Shown: positions 55,661 to 64,000 of the stretch, piece by piece | How positions within the stretch are numbered: position 1 is the first letter of the stretch | Layout: every line of letters begins with the position of its first letter | Assembly: GCA_030685235.1 (NCBI GenBank) | Contig: MU839091.1 | Coordinates: 1 to 64,000 of the forward strand | Direction of reading: 5' to 3' | From: Copromyces sp. CBS 386.78 | Taxonomy: Eukaryota > Ascomycota > Sordariomycetes > Sordariales > Sordariaceae | DNA: 64,000 nt | Notes under the pieces: generated by a model | Database searches by the model: none | What the model saw: only the letters and a program-made list of their open reading frames with translations | What the model was told of the DNA's origin: nothing | Position numbers and translations under genes: made by a program

Positions 55661-56619
55661 TTAACCAGCAAAGAGGGTGTCCTCATCACGGAGGTACTCG
55701 CCGCAATCCGATTGACGGAAGCAAACGATACCCGTGGGATCCAGACGGCGCGCCTCGGTTGTGCTGCGGGCTGTGACACCGAAGCCGAGGGGGATATCGG
55801 CCATGCTGTAGACGACGACTCCGGAGTGCTCGGGGCAGTCCTCGGACCAACGGCCGACGTGGGCCTTGACAACTGTTTTCGTAGAGCGTTAGTTTTAAAG
55901 ATGCCAGTGGGACAGAAAGTTGGAGAGGGAGTGGCGCATACCGTTGGATCCGTAGAGGAAGGGCTGGGCACCGTTGTCCTTGACCCAGATCTTGTGACGG
56001 GCGTGCTCGGAGAGGATAGGGACTGTAAAGGTTGGTGATGGTTGTTAGCTTCCAGGTATGTTTAGACTGACCCACGAGAGGCAGAGGGATTCGGTAGGGG
56101 GGTATAGAACGTACGGGCAGTGATGTGAAGTCTGAACTTTCCGGTCTTGGTCATCTTGCCAAGACAGGTGCCCAAGCTGAGGAGCGCATCGCGGCTGACA
56201 CTTGTGGCGAGGTTGGCAACGGAGAGACGGACGTAGTAGACCTGTATAGTATCGTCTTTGTCAGTCTACCTGGCCCTTTATTCTAATTGGTGATGTGGTT
56301 GTTGATGTCGCCGTCGCTATCGTTGTCGTTGTCCTCGAGGCACACGGCCAGAGCGTAAGGGGTAGTAGTATCGAACGAGGTCGAGAGGTGACGGCAGAGG
56401 TGGAACGTACACGAGAGTGGTTCAGACGGAAAACGTATCTGTCGCCATCGTCGAGAGGAGCGATAAGGCTCTTGAGATCGGTGCAGTAGTTTGCCAGCTG
56501 TATGGTGACAATGCGATCGGTCAGCTGTTGTTCATCATATCATGATAAGGGATGGTTTCGGTACTGGAACTGACTTTCTCGAAGACAGTCTTCTGTTCGG
56601 TTTCTGTAAGAGGGCGCAT
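55661..56619 (-). CDS. NIP7: 60S ribosome biogenesis factor NIP7
   Basis: NIP7 is a nucleolar factor needed for 27S pre-rRNA processing and 60S assembly. Five exons in transcript order: 56619-56575, 56497-56411, 56241-56115, 56022-55942 and 55872-55661; phases close, giving 183 aa, the usual length. The N-terminal domain runs MRPLTETEQKTVFEK, LANYCTDLKSLIAP, YVFRLNHSRVYYVRLS, LLSLGTCLGKMTKTGKFRLH. The C-terminal PUA domain runs HARHKIWVKDNGAQPFLYGS, KAHVGRWSED, GVVVYSMADIPLGFGVTARS and PTGIVCFRQSDCGEYLRDED. Intron 1 has the less common donor GTCAGT. Its convergent neighbour, glutamate 5-kinase, also ends in a PUA domain. Confidence 0.95.
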
Positions 56620-56926
56620 CTTGTCGGTTATGTTGTGGATTGACGGAGTTGGTGATGCAATGCGGTAGGAATCTCCCAGCTCTGACGGCCGCGACCGATG
56701 GAGGTTCGCCCGCGTTCTCTGCCAGAACTTTTTTTTATCGACAAGGAGACCCACTCTTCCGATATGCGGGGGACGCCAAGACTAGAAATTCTCCACTCTG
56801 GCTGCAATGGTTTGAGTGGATGCTCGAAGCTAAAGTTGCCGAGTCCCACTTTTACCCGCTCTACGTTCACAGGCCGGTTGAGATGGGATTATCCACAAGA
56901 ACCTCCCAAGCTCAATGATTTTTGAA
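56620..56926. other. Promoter side of NIP7 up to the MITE-like element
   Basis: About 307 bases upstream of the NIP7 start; the likely NIP7 promoter. No other feature was recognised. Confidence 0.5.
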
Positions 56927-56928
56927 TA

Positions 56929-57209
56929 CCGGTTCCTCTCACTCAATTTGATTTTACTCAACTCCAGACTAGGCCTTACATAGTAAAGCGGCCGCCCAGC
57001 TGCAAGCGATCTGCAAGCGATTTGCACACCGCTGTAACCTCTGGGCGCTCAAAAGTTACGGGGCAACCGGCTGGCAAGGGGTTTGCAGCTGTACGGCACC
57101 TCGCTTATATACCCAGATCGGGTAGTGTGGACCCGCTAGATGGTGTCAGATGGTTATGTGGGACCACCAAACCTGTTTGAGCAAAATCAAATTGAGTGAG
57201 AGGATGCGG
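56929..57209. mobile_element. 281-bp MITE-like element with 33-bp terminal inverted repeats
   Basis: The left end (56929-56961) and the right end (57177-57209, reverse complement) match at 30 of 33 positions, with a perfect 22-nt core that includes tcctctcactcaatttga. Both ends are flanked by TA (56927-56928 and 57210-57211), as for Tc1/mariner-type insertions. The interior has no ORF. It holds a second, perfect inverted pair, cagctgcaa at 56997-57005 and ttgcagctg at 57083-57091, and a direct repeat ctgcaagcga. It is not RIP-mutated, as expected for a repeat below the few-hundred-base size RIP needs. It is probably a non-autonomous transposon. Confidence 0.75.
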
Positions 57210-57211
57210 TA

Positions 57212-59175
57212 TAGCACTAAGAACTGAGGAACAGACTTTGATAGAGGCCAACAGTGAGTGTTTCGCTCTTTGGTTCTCAACGTTTCCGTTCCTGCCCAGC
57301 CGGCCTCACCGTCCTCCCGCTGATCCAGGTTGCTGGCAGTATCAGCAGTACCTTACATGCCCCCTTCGAGGGCAACTTGAGCCGGACTGCTATGGGGACG
57401 AAAGTTGTTGGACAGATAAAGCGTACCCAAGGGTCAATTGACTGTAGAAGTGGAAGCTTGTGTTTCTAGTCGAGAATGAGATGAACAGCTGCCTTTCTAC
57501 CAGTCACGTCTTTGAGCTAATCAAAACCGATGTTACTTTAACCTTCTTCTTTCCTCGACTGGGATGTACATGGCTGATCAATGGTTTTGTATGAAGGAAA
57601 CTGTCACTTCTCAGCCCGGAGCGCTAGAACAGATCATGTTGTATACCTCTACGTATACTGCGATGTTTATTTTTATTCAGGGGTAATCAAGGGTTAGGGT
57701 CCAACATGATTTCAAACTGCCATGTTGAGGACCCTCAACGACCGCCATTACACATCGATCCGGGCACATGGTGAAGTAGAAGAGGTATTTTGCCGGAGCC
57801 AATGAGTTGGGACTGAAGTGAATTTGAAGATAATAATCCATTGCCAGTGACGCTCTATTGACCCACTGAGGTTATCTCACCGTTCCTGCAAACGAGAAAT
57901 GGGAGTGTCGTAACATGGAATGTGACAGAATTTACAAAGCTCATCCTACCTGAGACCTTATAATCTAACACGAGCATCACCACACCCAGAAGCTGGCGAG
58001 TGTCCCTGTTCCGTGAACAATGTGTAGGTGTGGTGTGGGACCAACCAAGCTGGCTCACGTCGGGCTGGTCGGAATACCCAACCCACTGCGATCCGCAATA
58101 TCATCACTTGCTCGTCATAGAATTCGGAAGAACGGATGCGCAAGCAGCTTTCCATATTGGCAATGGAGACAATTGAAACCGAATACCTCCATGTGCCGTC
58201 ATGACCACACCTGTTGATAGGAAAAGTCTTTGTAAGAGCTGATTCGTACCAATGACAGATGCTGAGGTGGGTGTGAAGATCCCGACAATGCGGTTCGTCC
58301 AACCTGAAGAAAACGTCCCTATGGTTGATTTGCTGTGATTCGAACCGGGGCGGGCAAGGGGGAAAGAGCCATGAGATGATCTCCAATGCTTGTTGCACTA
58401 GGTAGAGGTAAGAGTGGGATGAACAAAGAAAACCAACAGAAGAGTTACACGGTGGAGGGCTTAAGTTTACAGTGAAAGCCCAGCTGCCCCTGCTTGAGTC
58501 TTGCTTAAGGTAATCGTTAAGCGTCAGGTTGGAGATATCCTCCGCCAACCTAGAGGTATGCCCCACTAGAAAGCTTTTGCCCCGCCCTATCGGTACCCAC
58601 TTTATACCCCTCCGCCCCGAACGGCAGCCAGTAAGGTGACAGGAAGACCGCTGAAGGTTCGAGTCGCTTCTGGAGCCTGCCGGTGCCTGCTTGTCACTGC
58701 TGGTCTTGGCGGGTAGATGTACCGGTATGATGTCGTCGTTTCTCGTCTCCTTGCTTCCCGTATGCGCGACAGGCTGCGAGGGGCATCGAGAAGCAGCTAC
58801 CTACCTAATCATCCCACTTGTTGCTCTTGCACAGCCAGCTCGGGCATCAATTCGCAACTTCTCTCTCCACCAAGGCTCGCAAATAAATTCCTCTTCCTCT
58901 GACATTACCCCCAGACAACCGATTCTTTGTTTACCCCAGATCAAAACATCGTCACGAAAGTGCACAAGAGATACCCCAAACACATTTTCTTCTCGCTGCG
59001 AGCAGCTTTCGTTTTTCAGGGTTGAAGCCTTACGTCACACTAGCTTCATCTGAACATCACCACGATTTTTCTGTTTTTATACATCAACATCAACACACAC
59101 ACACGCCCCCAGCTCGAAGCACAACACCACACAAACTTTGTCGGACCAACAGAGTCTCACACGCTATAATCAACC
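57212..59175. other. Long upstream region of hsp98
   Basis: About 2 kb between the MITE-like element and the HSP98 start. It contains the phased heat-shock element listed separately and, in the last 400 bases, a C/A- and C/T-rich leader. A 203-codon open stretch on the minus strand (57958-58566) begins without ATG and has no domain. No RNA gene was recognised. Confidence 0.5.
58643..58675 (+). promoter_or_regulatory. Candidate heat-shock element of hsp98
   Basis: GAA at 58643, GAA at 58653, TTC at 58658, TTC at 58668 and GAG at 58673 fall on a strict 5-base phase, with a perfect GAAggTTC pair at 58653-58660. This spacing is the binding pattern of trimeric heat-shock factor. It lies about 500 bases upstream of the HSP98 ATG. 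Confidence 0.6.
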
Positions 59176-61956
59176 ATGACTTCGAAAATGGAATTCACAG
59201 ACCGGGCCAAGAAGGCTTTGGAGGATGCCATGGCCCTGGCAGAGCAATACGCCCACTCACAACTCCTCCCCGTTCATCTGGCAGTCTCCCTTCTCGACCC
59301 TCTCCCAGATCCGAGCAAAGACCAGCAGAATCCCACTCCCGGCACATCCAGCACTCTCTTCCGCCAAGTCATTGAGAGAGCCCATGGCGATCCCCAGCTC
59401 TTTGATCGCGCCCTCAAGAAGTCACTCGTCCGCCTCCCCAGCCAGGACCCTCCTCCCGAACATGTCTCGATGGCTCCTTCCTTCCACACAGTCCTGCGCA
59501 AGGCCAACGAGCTACAGAAAACACAAAAAGACACATACATCGCCGTCGACCATCTTATTACAGCCCTGGCCGAGGAGCCCGCGATCACCAACGCGCTCAA
59601 GGAGGCCAACATTCCCAAGACAAAGCTCGTTACCGATGCTATTCAGGCCATCCGCGGCACCAAGCGCGTCGATTCTCGCAATGCCGACACCGAAGAGGAG
59701 AACGAGAACCTCGCCAAGTTCACTATTGATATGACCGCCATGGCCAGGGAAGGCAAGATTGACCCCGTCATTGGCCGTGAGGAGGAGATTCGGAGAGTCA
59801 TCCGTATCCTTTCTCGCCGTACCAAGAACAACCCTGTCCTCATCGGTGAACCTGGTGTCGGTAAGACTACCGTCGTCGAGGGCCTTGCTCAGCGCATCGT
59901 CAACGCTGATGTACCCGACAACTTGGCCGCTTGCAAGCTTTTGTCTCTTGATGTTGGTGCCCTGGTGGCCGGCAGCAAGTACAGGGGTGAGTTTGAAGAG
60001 CGCATGAAGGGAGTTCTCAAGGAGATCCAAGAGTCCAAGGACATGATCGTCCTTTTCGTCGATGAGATCCACTTGCTCATGGGCGCTGGTTCGTCCGGAG
60101 AAGGCGGCATGGATGCGGCCAACCTGTTGAAGCCAATGCTCGCCCGTGGTCAGCTTCACTGCATTGGCGCTACCACTCTGGCCGAGTACCGCAAGTACAT
60201 TGAGAAGGACGCCGCCTTTGAACGTCGTTTCCAGCAGGTCCTTGTTAAGGAGCCTTCTATTCCCGAGACTGTCTCCATTCTCCGTGGTCTCAAGGAGAAG
60301 TACGAGGTGCACCATGGTGTTAACATTGCCGATGCTGCCATTGTGGCCGCTGCGACTCTTGCGGCCCGCTACCTCACTTCTCGCAGGCTTCCTGATTCAG
60401 CAGTCGATCTAATTGATGAGGCGGCTGCCGCAGTCAGAGTCGCCAGAGAATCACAGCCTGAGATTATCGATTCCATGGAGCGCAAGTTGCGCCAGCTCAA
60501 GATTGAGATTCACGCCTTGTCTCGCGAGAAAGATGAGGCTTCCAAGGCTCGTCTCGCACAGGCCAAGCAGGATGCCGAGAACGTGGAGGAGGAGCTCAGA
60601 CCCCTCCGCGAGAAGTACGAAAGAGAGAGGCAGAGAGGCAAGGACATCCAGGAGGCAAAGCTGAAGCTTGAAAGCTTGAGAGTCAAGGCCGAAGACGCCA
60701 GCAGAATGGGAGATCACAGCCGTGCCGCGGACCTTCAGTACTACGCCATCCCCGAGCAAGAGGCGGTTATCAAGAAGCTCGAGAAGGAGAAGGCTGCGGC
60801 CGACGCTGCCCTCAACGCCAATGCGGCCGACACTGGTGGTTCTATGATCACTGACATTGTCGGGCCGGATCAGATCAACGAGATTGTGGCTCGGTGGACC
60901 GGTATTCCCGTCACACGCCTCAAGACCACCGAGAAGGAGAAGCTGTTGCACATGGAGAAGGCTCTCGGCAAGATCGTTGTCGGTCAGAAGGAGGCCGTTC
61001 AATCCGTGTCCAACGCTATCAGATTACAGCGGTCTGGTCTCTCCAACCCCAACCAGCCTCCCAGCTTCCTGTTCTGCGGTCCTTCGGGTACCGGCAAGAC
61101 TTTGCTTACCAAGGCTCTTGCCGAGTTCCTGTTTGATGACCCCAAGGCAATGATCCGTTTCGATATGTCTGAGTATCAGGAGCGTCACTCTCTCAGCCGC
61201 ATGATCGGTGCTCCTCCCGGCTACGTTGGTCATGACTCTGGTGGCCAGCTGACTGAGGCCCTTCGCCGCAAGCCATTCTCAATCCTCCTCTTCGACGAGG
61301 TCGAGAAGGCAGCCAAGGAGGTCTTGACGGTTCTGCTGCAGCTCATGGATGACGGTCGTATCACGGATGGCCAAGGCAGAGTCATTGACGCCAGGAACTG
61401 CATTGTCGTCATGACCTCCAACTTGGGTGCTGAGTTCCTCGCTCGTCCCAACGCCAAGGATGGCAAGATTGATCCCACCACCCGCGAGCTCGTCATGAAC
61501 GCCCTGCGCAACTACTTCCTTCCCGAGTTCCTCAACCGTATCAACTCGATTGTCATCTTCAACCGTCTCACTCGTCGCGAAATCCGCAAGATTGTCGATC
61601 TACGCATTGCAGAAATCCAGAAGCGGCTCAACGACAACGATCGCAATGTTACCATCAAGGTGTCGGAAGAAGCCAAAGACAAGCTCGGTGCTGCTGGTTA
61701 CTCGCCAGCTTATGGCGCTAGACCACTGCAGCGTCTGCTTGAGAAGGAGGTTCTGAACCGCATGGCTGTTCTGATCCTCCGTGGCAACATCCGCGACGGC
61801 GAGACTGCCCGGGTTGTCGTCGACGATGGCAAGGTTACCGTCCTCTCCAACCATCGTGATTCTTACGATGAGGATGAGGATATGGAATTGGATGAGGATG
61901 ACGCACTCGATGAGGTTGCGCCGGACTCGATGGATGAGGATCTTTACGATGACTAG
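59176..61956 (+). CDS. hsp98: Heat-shock protein HSP98 (Hsp104/ClpB disaggregase)
   Basis: Hexameric AAA+ chaperone that pulls proteins out of aggregates together with Hsp70 and gives heat tolerance. Single exon, 926 aa, close to the Neurospora HSP98 length. The N-terminal Clp domain covers about residues 1-160. The first ATPase domain has Walker [10 protein letters not shown] (about 224) and Walker [13 protein letters not shown], and the tyrosine pore loop [13 protein letters not shown]. The coiled-coil middle domain spans about 415-540. The second ATPase domain has Walker A GPSGTGKT (about 635), pore loop [10 protein letters not shown] and Walker [11 protein letters not shown]. The C-terminus is very acidic ([12 protein letters not shown] and on), as in cytosolic Hsp104, and no presequence is present, which excludes mitochondrial Hsp78. 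Heat induction is supported by the upstream element. Confidence 0.96.
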   Translation: MTSKMEFTDRAKKALEDAMALAEQYAHSQLLPVHLAVSLLDPLPDPSKDQQNPTPGTSSTLFRQVIERAHGDPQLFDRALKKSLVRLPSQDPPPEHVSMAPSFHTVLRKANELQKTQKDTYIAVDHLITALAEEPAITNALKEANIPKTKLVTDAIQAIRGTKRVDSRNADTEEENENLAKFTIDMTAMAREGKIDPVIGREEEIRRVIRILSRRTKNNPVLIGEPGVGKTTVVEGLAQRIVNADVPDNLAACKLLSLDVGALVAGSKYRGEFEERMKGVLKEIQESKDMIVLFVDEIHLLMGAGSSGEGGMDAANLLKPMLARGQLHCIGATTLAEYRKYIEKDAAFERRFQQVLVKEPSIPETVSILRGLKEKYEVHHGVNIADAAIVAAATLAARYLTSRRLPDSAVDLIDEAAAAVRVARESQPEIIDSMERKLRQLKIEIHALSREKDEASKARLAQAKQDAENVEEELRPLREKYERERQRGKDIQEAKLKLESLRVKAEDASRMGDHSRAADLQYYAIPEQEAVIKKLEKEKAAADAALNANAADTGGSMITDIVGPDQINEIVARWTGIPVTRLKTTEKEKLLHMEKALGKIVVGQKEAVQSVSNAIRLQRSGLSNPNQPPSFLFCGPSGTGKTLLTKALAEFLFDDPKAMIRFDMSEYQERHSLSRMIGAPPGYVGHDSGGQLTEALRRKPFSILLFDEVEKAAKEVLTVLLQLMDDGRITDGQGRVIDARNCIVVMTSNLGAEFLARPNAKDGKIDPTTRELVMNALRNYFLPEFLNRINSIVIFNRLTRREIRKIVDLRIAEIQKRLNDNDRNVTIKVSEEAKDKLGAAGYSPAYGARPLQRLLEKEVLNRMAVLILRGNIRDGETARVVVDDGKVTVLSNHRDSYDEDEDMELDEDDALDEVAPDSMDEDLYDD

Positions 61957-62823
61957 AAGTCTGACAAGAAAGATATCCCTGACACAGCGATGTCCGACAA
62001 CGTGGACGTGGACTAAGAGGATTTATGAAGTTAACTGTGGACGCCCCGAGCGCTAAGGGGGATACGAATGTGGTTTGATGACTTGAAGAGTTTGAAAATG
62101 GGCATAGCTTTCAGGGTTTATAGCATGCACATTGCATTGGAGTTTGGGCCAGTATGTTTTAGCTATTTACATAACATGGAACGAAAGGTGTCATGGTTCT
62201 CATGAGGTAGTCATGCGTTCATGGATGGCGGAGGCTTAGATTTGAAGTTAAAGGATTTAGTGTAGTGATACCAATGGATACAAAGTTTTATAATTGCATT
62301 TGCTCTGTTCTTTGACATGTGATCCCCATTTTTCTCGTAGGGTGCAAAGACCATACCGATTACCTATTAGCTAGCATAGCAGAGGTTTCTGCAATAGTTA
62401 ATGACCACATCACTTTAGCTCGAGTTTGTTTCACACATATCCAAAAACACTGCGGCATTGCACAAAATGGTCATTTTACAGAGAACTATAAATACAAACA
62501 CAGGTCAGCGAGGTCAACCGACTCGACCGACCTGCTTTTACCCAAACCACACATATGATGATACAGATACAATTGTACACCCGGGTGTGATGGTTTATGG
62601 CCTAGAAGGGTGGGATGAAACTTGTCCCAGAGAACTTTCCATTTCCAGGTTGGTTGTTCTCACTCACATACCTACCCCCGCTGTCTGCCGCTCAACAACA
62701 TCACATCTCCTTCATCCTTCCGACCGGAGAGTGAGCACCTCAACCAACTCTGACTCCTCCCGTCCTTCTCTTCCACCCCAGGCATTCAGCTCAGCCCCCT
62801 TCCATGACTCATCATCACCACCC
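61957..62823. other. Convergent 3' region, HSP98 / mL67
   Basis: These 867 bases hold both 3' UTRs. The first part (61970-62015) keeps an open acidic-looking frame after the HSP98 stop, probably by chance. No feature was recognised. Confidence 0.5.
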
Positions 62824-63830
62824 CTACTGCTTCGCCTCGCTGCTCATCCTAATAGGCACCCTCTTCTTGTCGGCCTCGCCGGGAATACCAACCTCATGGC
62901 TGACATTATCGCTCCACTCCCTCGCATGGAACTTATCCTGCTCGTTGGCCCAGTACACAATCGCCTTCCTCAGCTGCCTCTTGACGTCGACAACAGCGCC
63001 CTTTTCCACCGCGCCGCTGGCCCTCTTGATCTCGCCCGTCCCCAAATCCGTTGAATCCGAAGAAACGCGAGACACGGCCCACATGAGGTTACCCTTGCCC
63101 GCACCGGCCAGCACGGCCGCCATGTCGGCCACGCTGTTGGGCTTCTGGTCGTTGAGCTCGGCGCCGCGCTCGCGCTTGGACTTTTGCATCAGCTTGCGGC
63201 CCTCGTCGGCCTCGTTGGCCCAATCCAGCTCGTGCCGCTTCTTGAACTCGCGCAGCTTTTGGTAGACGGAGCGGCCGACAGAGCCTTGGTCCTTGGCCTC
63301 CATCTCGATCATGGCGAGCGGGCGCCAGTAGTCCTTGCGGATCTTGCGGGGGACGAGGTTCTTGCCGGTGAAGGGTTGTTGGCGGATGAGGTGTTGGTGC
63401 TGTTTTTGCGCAAGGGAGGGAGGGAGGGTTAGTTAACTGGTCTTAAACGTATAGGTTTTTTCAGGAGGACGGGGGGAAAGAAGAGAAGGGAGGTTGCGCA
63501 GCGCAAACGTACAGAAATAACAGGCTTGGTCGAGTAAATAACCTGGCCCTGCTCAATGTGGTGGAACGCCCAGATGCGATCGCCATGGCCCTTGGGCATC
63601 GCGTTGTTTCCCGGCTCTGACTTGAGCTGCAGCCTGGATGGGCTCTTGAGCTCGACCGCCGTCTCCTCGGCTAGCGGGCTTGTCTTGATGATCGCTGCGG
63701 TCGGTTTTGGGATCGCGGTGGTGGGGTGTGTGCTGGCGTGGCGCACGGCGCCGGCAACGTTGGTGACGGCGCTGAGGCGCGAAACACCGAGGGCCAGGCG
63801 GCCTACTGTCGAGGTCGTTACAGAGTTCAT
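62824..63830 (-). CDS. MHR1: Mitochondrial large-subunit protein mL67 (MHR1 family)
   Basis: Mitochondrial ribosomal protein of the MRPL67/MHR1 family; the yeast homologue also takes part in mtDNA recombination. Two exons in transcript order, 63830-63513 and 63399-62824, around a 113-nt intron, give 297 aa. The presequence is MNSVTTSTVGRLALGVSRLS. Family blocks are GDRIWAFHHIEQGQVIYS, then after the intron LIRQQPFTGKNLVPRKIRKD and YWRPLAMIEM, and SVYQKLREFKKRHELDW. The C-terminal part (KGAVVDVKRQLRKAIVYWAN) continues with residues typical of a mitoribosomal tail. The name rests on the HIEQGQVIYS and RKDYWRPLA patterns. I cannot tell from sequence whether it has the recombination function. Confidence 0.82.
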
Positions 63831-64000
63831 GGTGGTTGTATGTGTGGATGGGTGTGTGGGTGGATGTATGGGTAATAAGGAAAGTGTAGCACCACGCGCC
63901 CACGTTAGCGACGACTCCGGGCCTTGGACGGGATGGGCGCTGGGCGATGGGTCGGTTCGGACGGTCGGACGGTCGGGGCGGCCGCTGTTCGGTGCCGTGG
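63831..64000. other. Upstream region of the mL67 gene at the window edge
   Basis: 170 bases holding the leader and promoter start of the mL67 gene; repeated tggatg/tgggtg and cggtcggacggtcgg motifs are visible. No gene was recognised. Confidence 0.5.

Noticed and set aside
58322..58350. gattcgaacc, resembling a tRNA T-loop
   Set aside because: The flanks do not pair into a T-stem, and no D-arm, anticodon arm or acceptor stem fits on either strand.
57958..58566. 203-codon open stretch on the minus strand upstream of hsp98
   Set aside because: It starts with GTG rather than ATG, shows no domain and no typical codon bias, and lies across the hsp98 promoter region.

Overview
The window is nuclear DNA of a filamentous ascomycete, most likely Neurospora or a close relative in the Sordariaceae. 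The reasons are: about 54 short introns (mostly 48-100 nt) with donors like GTAAGT or GTACGT and CTAAC/CTGAC branch sites; two AT-rich blocks whose decayed coding frames carry stops explained by C-to-T change, as left by repeat-induced point mutation (RIP); scattered 'cctaaggtacctac'-type motifs; and Neurospora-type genes such as a HAP5-like aab-1 and hsp98. Species cannot be fixed from sequence alone. No tRNA, rRNA or CRISPR was seen.

Layout. 1-1.2 kb: RIP-mutated tail of a Ty1/copia retrotransposon. 1.6-7.2 kb: M18 aspartyl aminopeptidase (+) and a CLC chloride channel/exchanger (-). 9.4-17.4 kb: NRDE-2-like RNA-silencing factor (+) and a SLP1-type SUN protein (+). 18-25.4 kb: Mei2-like RNA-binding protein (-) and exocyst SEC15 (+). 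26.4-33.1 kb: CCAAT-factor subunit (-), FCF2 (+), mitochondrial uS10m (+), mitochondrial TrpRS (-). 33.8-41.9 kb: importin-13/Kap122-like karyopherin (-), Xaa-Pro aminopeptidase P (+), FUN14 protein (-). 42.24-44.72 kb: a RIP-mutated hAT DNA transposon with an intact 8-bp target duplication. 45.3-63.8 kb: a disordered protein of unknown role (+), TIP41 (-), Aurora kinase (+), ATP23 protease (-), glutamate 5-kinase (+), NIP7 (-), a MITE-like element, HSP98 (+) and mL67/MHR1 (-).

There are 21 protein-coding genes, and almost all are conserved housekeeping genes. From 38.6 kb to the right end their orientation alternates strictly, giving alternating convergent and divergent pairs. No operon-like pathway cluster is present, but a good share have mitochondrial roles or presequences (uS10m, TrpRS, mL67, ATP23, FUN14, and the long forms of both aminopeptidases). 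Others act in ribosome assembly (FCF2, NIP7), TOR signalling (TIP41), mitosis (Aurora) and RNA biology (NRDE-2, Mei2).

I found no previously undescribed multi-gene system. The most notable items are the datable hAT relic with subterminal repeats, a MITE-like element with nested inverted repeats, two aminopeptidase genes with apparent dual cytosolic/mitochondrial starts, a GC-AG intron in the Aurora gene, 18-nt and 31-nt exons inside the Mei2 RRM, a tandem acceptor that sets the CCAAT-factor C-terminus, and a possible frameshift at the end of the NRDE-2 gene.
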